Origin: Sulfolobus sp. SCGC AB-777_G06
Lineage (GTDB): Archaea; Thermoproteota; Thermoprotei_A; Sulfolobales; Sulfolobaceae
Length of the DNA: 8,338 nt
Direction: 5' to 3'
Assembly (NCBI GenBank): GCA_003086555.1
Contig: QEFN01000040.1
Coordinates: forward strand, 1 to 8,338
Part shown: piece after piece, positions 1 to 6,058 of the stretch
How the letters are laid out: every line of letters begins with the position of its first letter
How positions within the stretch are numbered: the stretch's first letter is position 1
Program-made: the position numbers and the translations under genes
Notes under the pieces: model-generated
The model's database searches: none
Told to the model about the DNA's origin: nothing
The model's input: only the letters and a program-made list of their open reading frames with translations

Positions 1-375
1 TCTCTCACTAAAGCAATTAGAGAAAGAATAGGTAAGCTTGTGGACTTCCCTCTTTTAGTTACACCCGATGATCACACGTGTACTGCGTCTTCAATGAGAG
101 ATCTTTATTTACCAGCACAATATTGCAAAGAGTTATTAGATCTTGCCGAAAACCTAACGAGGGAGGCAATTTCAGACTTGAGGGAGGTAAAGGTTAGTGT
201 TAAGGAGATAGATGTGAAAGGTGTAAAGGTTTTAGGAAAAATGCTTTCGAACTTTGTAACTGCTTTGGAAGAGGTGGGAAACTACACAATAAGGACTTTT
301 TGGATACCACTAGTTTCCCCGTTGATGTTGTCTTTGTTGCTTATACTAATTACTAATGGCGTTATTAAACTCTAG
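1..375 (+). CDS. 3' end of a membrane protein, probably DUF2070 family
   Basis: The reading frame is open from the first base, so this is the last 124 codons of a gene that begins outside the window. The visible part holds a soluble segment with the motif [10 protein letters not shown] (about residues 20-29 of the fragment), an amphipathic helical stretch, a short beta segment ([17 protein letters not shown]) and a final hydrophobic helix ([17 protein letters not shown]). A T-D-D/T-H motif followed by a C-terminal membrane anchor is what I remember of the archaeal DUF2070 membrane proteins, whose function is unknown; this assignment is from memory of the family and is moderate at best. The gene converges on the geranylgeranyl reductase gene and the two coding ends overlap by 30 bases (346-375). 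Confidence 0.6.
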   Translation, partial: SLTKAIRERIGKLVDFPLLVTPDDHTCTASSMRDLYLPAQYCKELLDLAENLTREAISDLREVKVSVKEIDVKGVKVLGKMLSNFVTALEEVGNYTIRTFWIPLVSPLMLSLLLILITNGVIKL

Positions 376-1716
376 TATCGTCCTATCTACACTTTCTTTC
401 CACTGGTTTAACATTGTAGGAGATTGAGGATAGTTGAGGTATAGTTGTTTTATCCTCTTCATGTAGTCAGCAACGGTCTTTAACTTGAATAGTAGAGAAG
501 GTCTACCTAAAGCTGATATAACTCTCATAGCTTTATCGGCAGCTGATAAGTGCAAGTCCCCTTTCTCGCTTGCCTCAAGTAGGTCTTCCTCCTTTATGAC
601 TTTCCTCTTCATCCCGTAATCTATGTCCTCATCGGTGAGTTTTTGTAGGAACCTTCTGAATATATCTAAGCTGGCTTGTTTAGCTCCGTATTCGTTTATG
701 TAGCATAAGTTCATGTTCCATAGACCGTTTGTAGTAAAGTCACCAGTCTCATATGCTGATAAGATAGTCCTTGCTGCACAGTACCCTGAGATCATTGCTG
801 AGCCCTTACCACCGCCGTGAACTGGGTTAACTGTATAAGCTGAATCGCCGACTACTATAATTCCATTCCAGACCATTGAATAGAGGGGTCTTCTCGTCGG
901 AACAAGTGCTCCTCCTTTTACTAACAACTTATTTTTGTCCACATCAGGTGCGTAAGTGTCCAAGTACTTCTTATAATACTCGTGGATACTTCCGTATCCC
1001 ATACCTCCTTGAATTCCCAGTCCCACATTTACTTTGTTCTTACCCTTGGGGAAGTACCACCAATAACCTCCGGGGGAGGCTTTTTGAGTCACATAGATCC
1101 TCAAATAATCACTATCTTCTATATCGTCTTTAGTTAATAAGACCTCTCTATACGCGATATCTGTATCCCTTTCGTCTAAGTCCTCAGCTACTGGAAGGAC
1201 TGGAGGTAGTTTGCTTCTGAAACTTCTGGAGTAACCGGTAGCTTCAACTACCACTTTAGTGTAAACCGTAACTTCTTCATTAGTTCTTCTATTGTTCAAT
1301 ACAGCACCTACGACAGTATCATGATCAATTATGGGTTTTACTGCGGTCGTTTGATCCCATATCTCTACTCCTTTAGCTTCTGCTTCTCTGAGTATCCTTT
1401 GGTTATAAGCCGGTGCGTTAAGCTCAAATCCTTCCCCTTTAACAGTCCAAACGGTCTCCATATCGGGGCTGTACAATTTTATACCGCTTATTTTGTTCTC
1501 CAACTCATCCCCTCTCGGATAAGGCATACCGAGCCTATCGAAGTGGGCTTTACTTACAGCATCTCCGCAGGGCTTATCTCCTATTCTGTTCCAAGTTTTA
1601 CTGTCTATTAGAAGGACTTTCAGCCCGTGTCCTGCTAGGTGGTAAGCAGTACTTGCACCTGCAAAACCGCCTCCGATGATTAACACATCATATTTTAATT
1701 CCTTCAAACTATTCAC
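346..1716 (-). CDS. Geranylgeranyl reductase (FAD-dependent, archaeal lipid saturation)
   Basis: This flavoenzyme reduces the double bonds of geranylgeranyl chains in archaeal ether lipids or their diphosphate precursors, giving saturated phytanyl chains. The sequence closely resembles the structurally characterised S. acidocaldarius enzyme (453 residues, from memory). With the GTG start used here (456 residues) it shows the Rossmann motif GGGFAG at 15-20, the PCG motif with the catalytic-type cysteine at Cys50 (Cys47 in S. acidocaldarius), the substrate-pocket motif YWWYFP at 218-223, and the FAD-binding block from GDS to HGGGKG at 290-305. Three starts are possible: TTG 1734, GTG 1716 and TTG 1707. 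A TATA-like box at 1744-1750 predicts transcription from about 1721, which argues against TTG 1734. TTG 1707 would begin LKELKYD, matching the S. acidocaldarius N-terminus, so the true start is 1716 or 1707. It lies 50 bases after the 125-residue gene. Confidence 0.95.
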   Translation of the reverse strand: MNSLKELKYDVLIIGGGFAGASTAYHLAGHGLKVLLIDSKTWNRIGDKPCGDAVSKAHFDRLGMPYPRGDELENKISGIKLYSPDMETVWTVKGEGFELNAPAYNQRILREAEAKGVEIWDQTTAVKPIIDHDTVVGAVLNNRRTNEEVTVYTKVVVEATGYSRSFRSKLPPVLPVAEDLDERDTDIAYREVLLTKDDIEDSDYLRIYVTQKASPGGYWWYFPKGKNKVNVGLGIQGGMGYGSIHEYYKKYLDTYAPDVDKNKLLVKGGALVPTRRPLYSMVWNGIIVVGDSAYTVNPVHGGGKGSAMISGYCAARTILSAYETGDFTTNGLWNMNLCYINEYGAKQASLDIFRRFLQKLTDEDIDYGMKRKVIKEEDLLEASEKGDLHLSAADKAMRVISALGRPSLLFKLKTVADYMKRIKQLYLNYPQSPTMLNQWKESVDRTILEFNNAISN

Positions 1717-1743
1717 GCTATTTCTCTTACTCAATTAGTGGGC

Positions 1744-1750
1744 TTTAAAA
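1744..1750 (-). promoter_or_regulatory. TATA-like box for geranylgeranyl reductase
   Basis: On the minus strand the sequence GAAAATAG-TTTTAAAG looks like a TFB-recognition element followed by a TATA box. Its centre is near 1747, so transcription should start around 1721, giving a nearly leaderless mRNA with GTG 1716 or TTG 1707 as first codon. No Shine-Dalgarno site is visible there, as is usual for first genes in Sulfolobales. A weaker alternative, GTATAGG near 1769, would permit the TTG at 1734. Confidence 0.45.
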
Positions 1751-1766
1751 CTATTTTCTACTTATC

Positions 1767-2144
1767 CTATACACTAGGGTTTCTGCAGTTATCCTTAAGT
1801 AAGTTTGCGCGAATATTGTTAGGTAATTGAGAGAATAATTTCTCTATCAAACTCCTGTTTTCGTTATCACAGTATAAGATGACTCCATCAAACTCTTTTT
1901 TGCTATTTTCCTCCACGACTTTAGCCATATCTTCCCTTTTCCATAAGAAAAGTTCGTATCCTATGTCTATATTGTCTAACATTGGCTCCCTTATGTAATC
2001 CACGACTTTATGGAAAGGTTGTTGTGATATTACATTAATTAGCACTTTTTTAGCCCCGCTTGACCTCACGTCTGCAAAGATCTTTCTAAAGGTTTTCTCT
2101 AAGTTCTCATCTTTCATTGCTACAAGGACTAGTAATGCTTTCAT
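1767..2144 (-). CDS. Small alpha/beta protein of unknown function, possibly USP-like
   Basis: I do not recognise this 125-residue protein. It starts with a hydrophobic strand (ALLVLVA, 3-9), then a helix (about 12-28), a second strand (KVLINVIS, 33-40), a middle amphipathic region, and a third strand ending in an acidic turn (FDGVILYCD, 85-93) followed by a helix. This strand-helix order is reminiscent of universal-stress-protein or other Rossmann-like folds, but no nucleotide-binding glycine motif is present. There is no signal peptide or membrane segment, so it should be cytoplasmic. It begins with ATG and is transcribed in the same direction as geranylgeranyl reductase 50 bases downstream, which suggests co-transcription at times, although the reductase has its own promoter-like box. 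It diverges from the 76-residue gene. Confidence 0.75.
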   Translation of the reverse strand: MKALLVLVAMKDENLEKTFRKIFADVRSSGAKKVLINVISQQPFHKVVDYIREPMLDNIDIGYELFLWKREDMAKVVEENSKKEFDGVILYCDNENRSLIEKLFSQLPNNIRANLLKDNCRNPSV

Positions 2145-2162
2145 CTATTTTTGCTCTTGTTG

Positions 2163-2172
2163 TAAAGTATTA
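2163..2172 (-). promoter_or_regulatory. Weak TATA-like element for the 125-residue protein gene
   Basis: The minus-strand stretch TAATACTTTA lies about 24-26 bases before the ATG at 2144, the spacing expected for a leaderless archaeal transcript. The match to a TATA box is imperfect, so the call rests mostly on position. It shares the 104-base divergent gap (2145-2248) with the promoter of the plus-strand neighbour. Confidence 0.3.
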
Positions 2173-2219
2173 GTGTTTTTCGCTGGTTTGAGGAAATACC
2201 GAGTATTTTCTGATATCTC

Positions 2220-2227
2220 ATTTATTG
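2220..2227 (+). promoter_or_regulatory. TATA-like box for the 76-residue protein gene
   Basis: ATTTATTG on the plus strand is centred about 26 bases before the GTG at 2249. That spacing predicts a leaderless transcript beginning at or next to the start codon, and it supports the GTG start, since no ATG lies nearby and no Shine-Dalgarno site is seen. Confidence 0.45.
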
Positions 2228-2248
2228 TAAACACTACAATATTATATT

Positions 2249-2479
2249 GTGATAGCACAAGTAATATACCGAAAATTCGACGAGAAAATTGAGGAGATTA
2301 CTAGGAAACTGAGGAAGTTAGGGGCTGAAATAATATTCACTAAGGGTGAAAAAGACGCTGTCTGGATTAATTCCTACAACGTTTGGAGTGAGGGAGATGA
2401 ATATGACGTGGAGGAAGGTTATTACGACGTTAAGATTTACGAAATGATAAAAAGAACAAGGTTCGGGGTCAGCTCTTAA
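2249..2479 (+). CDS. Conserved-looking 76-residue protein of unknown function
   Basis: This small soluble protein is not one I can assign. It has an N-terminal strand (IAQVIY, 2-7), a highly charged helix (11-24), and a strand pair (AEIIFT at 26-31 and DAVWINS at 36-42), then an acidic aromatic segment ([16 protein letters not shown], 45-60) and a basic tail. The balance of charged residues is typical of a folded thermophile protein and not of a chance frame. The start is a GTG at leaderless distance from a TATA-like box. The last 11 bases overlap the 3' end of the convergent metallophosphoesterase-like gene. Nothing in the sequence gives a function; a small adaptor or nucleic-acid-associated role is only one of many possibilities. 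Confidence 0.7.
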   Translation: MIAQVIYRKFDEKIEEITRKLRKLGAEIIFTKGEKDAVWINSYNVWSEGDEYDVEEGYYDVKIYEMIKRTRFGVSS

Positions 2480-3008
2480 TTTGGCGTAAGAAGTGAGAAG
2501 AATCAGTAATGACTAAGTATCCTCTAGCTTCCGGCGGGTACTCCCTAGTGATACCACCTACGTATATAACTCTTGCCAGCTTATCTATCTCAAGCCTTTT
2601 CTGTTGTGCAATTATTATCCAATCCCAAGGACCTGCTCCTACGTTCCTTCTGAGCTGATCTACGTCACCTTGATGCCCGTGTAGTATGTAGTATTTAACC
2701 GAGGAGACCTCCGCTATGTACATTGTAGTACCTATAATTTCCTCCCTATATCTAGGTTCTGCCATTATACATTTCAATGCATGAGGATCCATATCTCCTT
2801 GAATATAGACTATCTGAGCCCAAGGGGCTATACTCCTTATAACATATAGGACGTCAATAACTCTTGGACACTCGTAGTCCCAGTAACACTGAGTAGTATC
2901 CCCGTCAAGTACAATAGTCTCTGGTTCTTCTTTTTTGATTATCGAAGATAATGTACTTTCGACGTGAGGTTCTGGAAACCTTATGTTACCCATCACTAGG
3001 ATCTTCAA
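2469..3008 (-). CDS. Divergent calcineurin-like metallophosphoesterase, probably inactive
   Basis: The 179-residue protein has the length and strand pattern of the YfcE/MJ0936 type of metallophosphoesterase. Recognisable pieces are the N-terminal strand MKILVMGN (1-8), VLDGDTT (33-39, where GDxxD is expected), QGDMDPH (70-76, where GNxD/H is expected), and ILHGHQGD (108-115). Key ligands are missing: the first D-x-H motif reads N-I-R (8-10), and the usual GHTH motif reads AQQK (134-137) just before the strand and VIYVGGITR block (147-155) that normally carries N-P-G-S. Family knowledge therefore suggests loss of the two-metal centre, so it may bind a ligand or partner instead of hydrolysing phosphate esters. 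The TTG start at 3008 gives the family-like MKILV N-terminus and sits at leaderless distance from a TATA-like box. ATG 2993 is an alternative start, but it would cut into the first strand. Confidence 0.8.
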   Translation of the reverse strand: MKILVMGNIRFPEPHVESTLSSIIKKEEPETIVLDGDTTQCYWDYECPRVIDVLYVIRSIAPWAQIVYIQGDMDPHALKCIMAEPRYREEIIGTTMYIAEVSSVKYYILHGHQGDVDQLRRNVGAGPWDWIIIAQQKRLEIDKLARVIYVGGITREYPPEARGYLVITDSSHFLRQIKS

Positions 3009-3033
3009 TCTTAAACCCGTTATTACTAATATG

Positions 3034-3041
3034 TATTTTAA
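3034..3041 (-). promoter_or_regulatory. TATA-like box for the metallophosphoesterase-like gene
   Basis: Minus-strand TTAAAATA, preceded by an A-rich stretch (AAAAAATAG), is centred about 29 bases before the TTG at 3008. It predicts a leaderless or nearly leaderless mRNA. It lies in the 107-base divergent gap 3009-3115, which also holds the plus-strand operon promoter and no visible gene. Confidence 0.45.
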
Positions 3042-3078
3042 CTATTTTTTATTTTCTCAGAAAGGGTTAGCATTAGAA

Positions 3079-3086
3079 TTTTATAA
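3079..3086 (+). promoter_or_regulatory. TATA box for the membrane protein-reductase-Lrp operon
   Basis: TTTTATAA preceded by TTAGAA is the best TATA/BRE-like match in this gap. Its centre predicts transcription from about 3109, seven bases before the TTG at 3116. As an Lrp/AsnC regulator is the last gene of this operon, autoregulation near this box would be typical of the family, but I see no clear palindromic operator. Confidence 0.5.
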
Positions 3087-3115
3087 CTCGTATTCATTAT
3101 TCTTTTTGAACCAAA

Positions 3116-3622
3116 TTGAAGACAGGGACTACGGTGTTACTTTCGGTAATATTGCTTATACTTCCCACAGTGCCAGCATATGCTTTAAATTATCCAGCGT
3201 TCTTAGTAGCTTCAGCAATAGGTCTCATTATAGTTCTTTATATTATGTACTCTAACCGTACTTGGGAAACACTTAAGGGGAAGGTAGTAGGGACGTACTT
3301 CTCCGGTGTATTCGCCGTAGGTGTAACGTTAGGGATATTCTTCTCAGCCTATTCAAAACCGAAACTTTTTGCGGAGACTGGTCTAATATTCATAATACCA
3401 TTCATAGTCCAATTCCTCCTTTTGCTGAAAGACATATTACCCTCTATGATTAGTAAGGACTTACTTTACTTCAGCAACGGTTACGTACCTTTTCTTCTGG
3501 TACTGATAATAGGTTCTGTGATCGGAAGGTTTTTGAGTTCATTTTACCCACTAATAATTTTATATTCAGGAACTTTAGTGGTAGCTATTCTGGTATTTTT
3601 ATACTTTAGGAGAAGTGGGTGA
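3116..3622 (+). CDS. Six-helix membrane protein of unknown function
   Basis: The 168-residue product is almost entirely membrane-embedded. Hydrophobic segments lie at about 6-24, 28-46, 61-79, 89-104, 123-140 and 144-164, with short charged loops (RTWETLKGK, 48-56; [11 protein letters not shown], 105-115) and a basic C-terminus (RRSG). The first segment ends in PAYA, which could be read as a signal-peptide cleavage site, but a first transmembrane helix is equally likely. I recognise no transporter or enzyme signature. The start is TTG, the first possible codon after an in-frame stop at 3107-3109, and lies about 7 bases after the predicted transcription start. The stop codon is followed after one base by the ATG of the reductase paralogue, so the two are very likely co-translated and may work together at the membrane. 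Confidence 0.8.
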   Translation: MKTGTTVLLSVILLILPTVPAYALNYPAFLVASAIGLIIVLYIMYSNRTWETLKGKVVGTYFSGVFAVGVTLGIFFSAYSKPKLFAETGLIFIIPFIVQFLLLLKDILPSMISKDLLYFSNGYVPFLLVLIIGSVIGRFLSSFYPLIILYSGTLVVAILVFLYFRRSG

Positions 3623-3623
3623 A

Positions 3624-4634
3624 ATGGAAGTAGCGATAGTAGGTGCAGGGCCTGCTGGATTATCTTTAGCCTGGTTTTTGAAAGGTACGAAATATAATGC
3701 TACTGTTTATGAAGCGTTAGACGATGTCGGAAAAAAACCTTGTGCTTGGGGTCTTATGAGCGGGGTTGAGTCCTTACTCCCGATCACGAAAGATAGTAAA
3801 ATTAGCGAGATCAAAGGCTTCAGGATTTATTTGAACGATAAGCTTATACACGACATAAGGGGAAAACAAACTCTCGGTTATATTATAAATAAACCCTTGT
3901 TTCTGAAACATCTTGCCGAAAGGCTCAACGTTAAGTTTAATTCGAAAGTAATCAGGAAGAGAGAAGGGGGTAAAGAGGAGTACTATTTGGTTAACGGTGA
4001 GAAGATTAACGCGGATAAGGTAGTAATTTCTAACGGTCATTATGAACTACCTAAGGATCATACGGTACCGGCAATTCAATATATTACGGACTACAAGATA
4101 GACCCAGAGATAGTTGAGTTTTACTTCTACAGCGATTTGTTAGGATATGCGTGGATATTCCCCGATGATAAAGGTAGTAAGATAGGGATAGGAGGTTATG
4201 CCGATGTTAGTTTTCTAAAGGAAAGATTATCTAAATTAGTGAAGGGTAAAGTATTCACTTTTCACGGGGCTAGGGTCTCGGATTATGGTATAGATGAGTT
4301 GAGGCTTAACGAGAAGACTTATGTCGGAGAAGCTTTAGGTACTGTATATCCTCTCACTGGAGAGGGTATAAGACCTTCCATACTGAGCTCCAAAATTTAC
4401 GCTGATACGCTTTTAGGGGATAAGGATTTCGTCAAGGAGTTCAAAGCCTCAAAACTATACTTCACGATTCAAGCCCAGGCTAAAATAATAGATAGTGTCA
4501 AGAAGAAAATCATTAGTATTGGTCTACTTTCTAAGCTAATAACTAAAAGTGACCCAGACCTTGTATATAGAATAGCTATAGGAGACTTTGGCATGTCCGA
4601 TTTAATTAAGTTGTTTGGGAGGTCACTATTATGA
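3624..4634 (+). CDS. Geranylgeranyl reductase family FAD-dependent oxidoreductase (short paralogue)
   Basis: A 336-residue flavoprotein related to geranylgeranyl reductase but about 120 residues shorter than the enzyme at 346-1716. Visible elements are the Rossmann motif GAGPAG (7-12), a PCAWG motif carrying Cys40 in the position of the catalytic cysteine, the substrate-channel motif YAWIFP (175-180), IGIGGY (187-192), and the flavin-binding block from VGEALG to TGEGIRPS (234-252), in which the usual GD is GE. These motifs predict reduction of isoprenoid double bonds; the substrate is not visible in the sequence. ATG 3624 is chosen because it lies one base after the upstream stop; GTG 3615 would add three residues before the MEVAIVG strand. 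The stop overlaps the ATG of the Lrp gene by four bases. My inference is quinone-tail or dolichol-type prenyl reduction. Confidence 0.88.
   Translation: MEVAIVGAGPAGLSLAWFLKGTKYNATVYEALDDVGKKPCAWGLMSGVESLLPITKDSKISEIKGFRIYLNDKLIHDIRGKQTLGYIINKPLFLKHLAERLNVKFNSKVIRKREGGKEEYYLVNGEKINADKVVISNGHYELPKDHTVPAIQYITDYKIDPEIVEFYFYSDLLGYAWIFPDDKGSKIGIGGYADVSFLKERLSKLVKGKVFTFHGARVSDYGIDELRLNEKTYVGEALGTVYPLTGEGIRPSILSSKIYADTLLGDKDFVKEFKASKLYFTIQAQAKIIDSVKKKIISIGLLSKLITKSDPDLVYRIAIGDFGMSDLIKLFGRSLL
4617..4623 (+). promoter_or_regulatory. Shine-Dalgarno site of the Lrp/AsnC gene
   Basis: GGGAGGT ends seven bases before the ATG at 4631 and contains GAGGT, complementary to the CACCUC 3' end of archaeal 16S rRNA. 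It lies within the end of the reductase paralogue, as expected for an internal operon gene whose start overlaps the previous stop. Confidence 0.6.
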
Positions 4635-5086
4635 CCTACATTCTCGATGATATAGATAAAAAGATAATAAAGATACTTCAGGAAGATGCGAGGACTCCGT
4701 TTTCTAAGATAGCTAAAATGCTGAATTTAAGTGAATCTACAATACACATGAGGATGAAGAGACTGAGAGAGAACGGGGTCATAAAGGGGTTTTACGTAGA
4801 TATAGACCCTGAAGTGATAGGTTATAACGTGGTAGCTTTCGTTATGATTAAAGCTGATCCCAAAAAATATGAGGGAATCTTGAAGAAGATCTCCGAGTTC
4901 AAAGAGGTTTTGGAGGTTTATGATGTAACCGGTGAATATTACGCCTTATTAAAGGTGAGAGTTAAAACGAGGGAGGAGTTAGCTAAGGTTCTCGATATGA
5001 TAGGAAATATGGACGGAGTAACTTCAACATATACAATGTTCGTCTTACGGACTATTAAGGAATTGAGAAGTGTAATTTTAGACTGA
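4631..5086 (+). CDS. Lrp/AsnC family transcriptional regulator
   Basis: A complete 151-residue member of the leucine-responsive (feast/famine) regulator family. The N-terminal winged helix-turn-helix spans about 4-60, beginning [18 protein letters not shown] and carrying the recognition region [12 protein letters not shown] (34-45). A linker strand (GFYVDIDP) leads into the RAM effector-binding domain at about 66-140, with the conserved [11 protein letters not shown] segment (99-109) that in homologues lies near the ligand pocket. Such proteins form dimers to octamers and respond to amino acids or related small molecules. It is the last gene of the operon and overlaps the reductase paralogue by ATGA, so its level tracks the operon and it may autoregulate it. 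I cannot tell which of the several Sulfolobales Lrp paralogues this is. Confidence 0.93.
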   Translation: MTYILDDIDKKIIKILQEDARTPFSKIAKMLNLSESTIHMRMKRLRENGVIKGFYVDIDPEVIGYNVVAFVMIKADPKKYEGILKKISEFKEVLEVYDVTGEYYALLKVRVKTREELAKVLDMIGNMDGVTSTYTMFVLRTIKELRSVILD

Positions 5087-5110
5087 TCGGTGCGAGAGCT
5101 CGTCATCACA

Positions 5111-5127
5111 TTTTCAGCCGGTTTTTT
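5111..5127 (+). terminator. T-rich stretch after the Lrp gene, possible archaeal terminator
   Basis: Two T runs (5111-5114 and six T at 5122-5127) lie in the 46-base gap between the convergent Lrp and ATP-grasp genes. Archaeal RNA polymerase can stop at such U-rich stretches without a hairpin. The runs are short, so this is a modest call. Confidence 0.35.
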
Positions 5128-5132
5128 AGTCC

Positions 5133-6017
5133 TCATTTCTTAAGTTTCTGAATCAGGTGCTGGATAATATATTTTGCAGGGTTTATATTAGTCGCTTGAT
5201 AAAATCCCTTCCAGAGCGGAGCCGCGTTTACCTCAAGCACTTTATAACCACCGTCTAAATCCTCGACTACGTCGAGACCAGCGTAATCCAGTCCCAAGAC
5301 GGTTGTGGACTTCAATGCTATCTCCTCAAGGTATTTGTCCGGTAAGATAACTTGTGTTAAAGCCCCTTGAGCAACATTGGTCTTCCAAGAGGTTTTGTTT
5401 ATCCTATATATACCGCCTATTACTCTATCTCCAACCACGAAGACTCTTATGTCTCTTTCCGGCTTTCTCACGTATTTCTGTATGTACACAGGTTGATTTA
5501 CGGACAAAATTGATTTAGCTATCCTGAACGCTATATCTGGGTCTGTAACTCTTACTGCTCCGAGACCAAGGCTTCCCACCAAGGGTTTTATTACCACCTC
5601 TTTCCATCGCTCTGCAAGTCTCATAGCTTCAAAGGGACTCTCCACTAATGCGGTCTCAGGTATAGGGATCCCTGCACTTTTTAGCTTTACTAAGCTGCTA
5701 AACTTATCTCTAGCGTTGAACATGGATTCAGGCCTATTAATTAACGTTACACCGTTGTTTTCCATAGCTTTCAGTGTGTCGAATCTTTTGATTAGTTGCT
5801 CAGTGGAGGATATGAAACCTAAGTTCCTTACGACTCCTCCGTCTATCATTAATGTCTTTCCTCCATATGTAAATTCTACATCATTAGTCGTAATGACCGG
5901 ATTTATCTGTGAAATCCTTAGATATATTGCAGTATGACCATTATTCTTTATTTCTAGAAGTAGTTGCTTAGAAGCTTCAGTGACCTTTTGAGACTCGTGG
6001 ATTACTGCAATTTTAAT
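5133..6017 (-). CDS. RimK/MptN-like ATP-grasp ligase with a non-canonical ATT start
   Basis: A 294-residue ATP-grasp enzyme of the RimK group, which joins glutamate or another amino acid to a carboxylate (protein, pterin or F420-type cofactor, or biosynthetic carrier). Numbered from ATT 6017: N-terminal domain IKIAVIHES at 1-9 onward, VVRNLG (62-67), FNARDK (100-105), ATP-binding [13 protein letters not shown] (141-153), DIRVFVVGD (189-197), WKTNVAQGA (211-219), and the metal-binding end LDVVED...[12 protein letters not shown] (248-271). The pattern is closest to MptN/CofF-like ligases. The first canonical start, ATG 5849, would remove 56 residues of a well-formed first domain; the frame upstream is open to a TAA at 6021-6023. 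ATT 6017 aligns with the expected first Met and lies 6 bases after GGTGA. It is the last gene of its operon, 36 bases after the hexaprenyl synthase. A one-base indel disrupting an upstream start is the alternative. Confidence 0.85.
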   Translation of the reverse strand: MKIAVIHESQKVTEASKQLLLEIKNNGHTAIYLRISQINPVITTNDVEFTYGGKTLMIDGGVVRNLGFISSTEQLIKRFDTLKAMENNGVTLINRPESMFNARDKFSSLVKLKSAGIPIPETALVESPFEAMRLAERWKEVVIKPLVGSLGLGAVRVTDPDIAFRIAKSILSVNQPVYIQKYVRKPERDIRVFVVGDRVIGGIYRINKTSWKTNVAQGALTQVILPDKYLEEIALKSTTVLGLDYAGLDVVEDLDGGYKVLEVNAAPLWKGFYQATNINPAKYIIQHLIQKLKK

Positions 6018-6023
6018 AAGTTA

Positions 6024-6028
6024 TCACC
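6024..6028 (-). promoter_or_regulatory. Shine-Dalgarno site that places the ATP-grasp start at ATT 6017
   Basis: Minus-strand GGTGA (GGTGAT counting the next base) is an exact complement of the archaeal 16S 3' end (AUCACC) and is separated by six bases from ATT 6017. No canonical start codon in the ATP-grasp frame follows it for 168 bases, so the site argues for initiation at ATT. Confidence 0.55.
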
Positions 6029-6050
6029 AATCTTTTCCTCATATGAGTCG

Positions 6051-6058
6051 TTTTTATA
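6051..6058 (-). promoter_or_regulatory. Possible internal TATA box before the ATP-grasp gene
   Basis: TATAAAAA on the minus strand overlaps the last codons and stop (CTATAA) of hexaprenyl diphosphate synthase. It would start transcription near 6028, just at the GGTGA site, which is unusually close. It may be chance in an AT-rich stop region; readthrough from the operon is enough to express the gene. Confidence 0.25.

Noticed and set aside
876..1133. Open frame on the plus strand within the geranylgeranyl reductase gene
   Set aside because: Its translation is rich in Ser, Tyr, Leu and Cys with no family resemblance, and it lies opposite strongly conserved reductase motifs.
3615..3617. GTG as the start of the reductase paralogue
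   Set aside because: It would lie inside the end of the membrane protein gene and add only VGE before the natural MEVAIVG strand; ATG 3624 directly follows the upstream stop.
5093..5102. Inverted repeat CGAG-AG-CTCG after the Lrp gene
   Set aside because: A four-base stem with a two-base spacer cannot form a stable hairpin, and archaeal termination does not need one.
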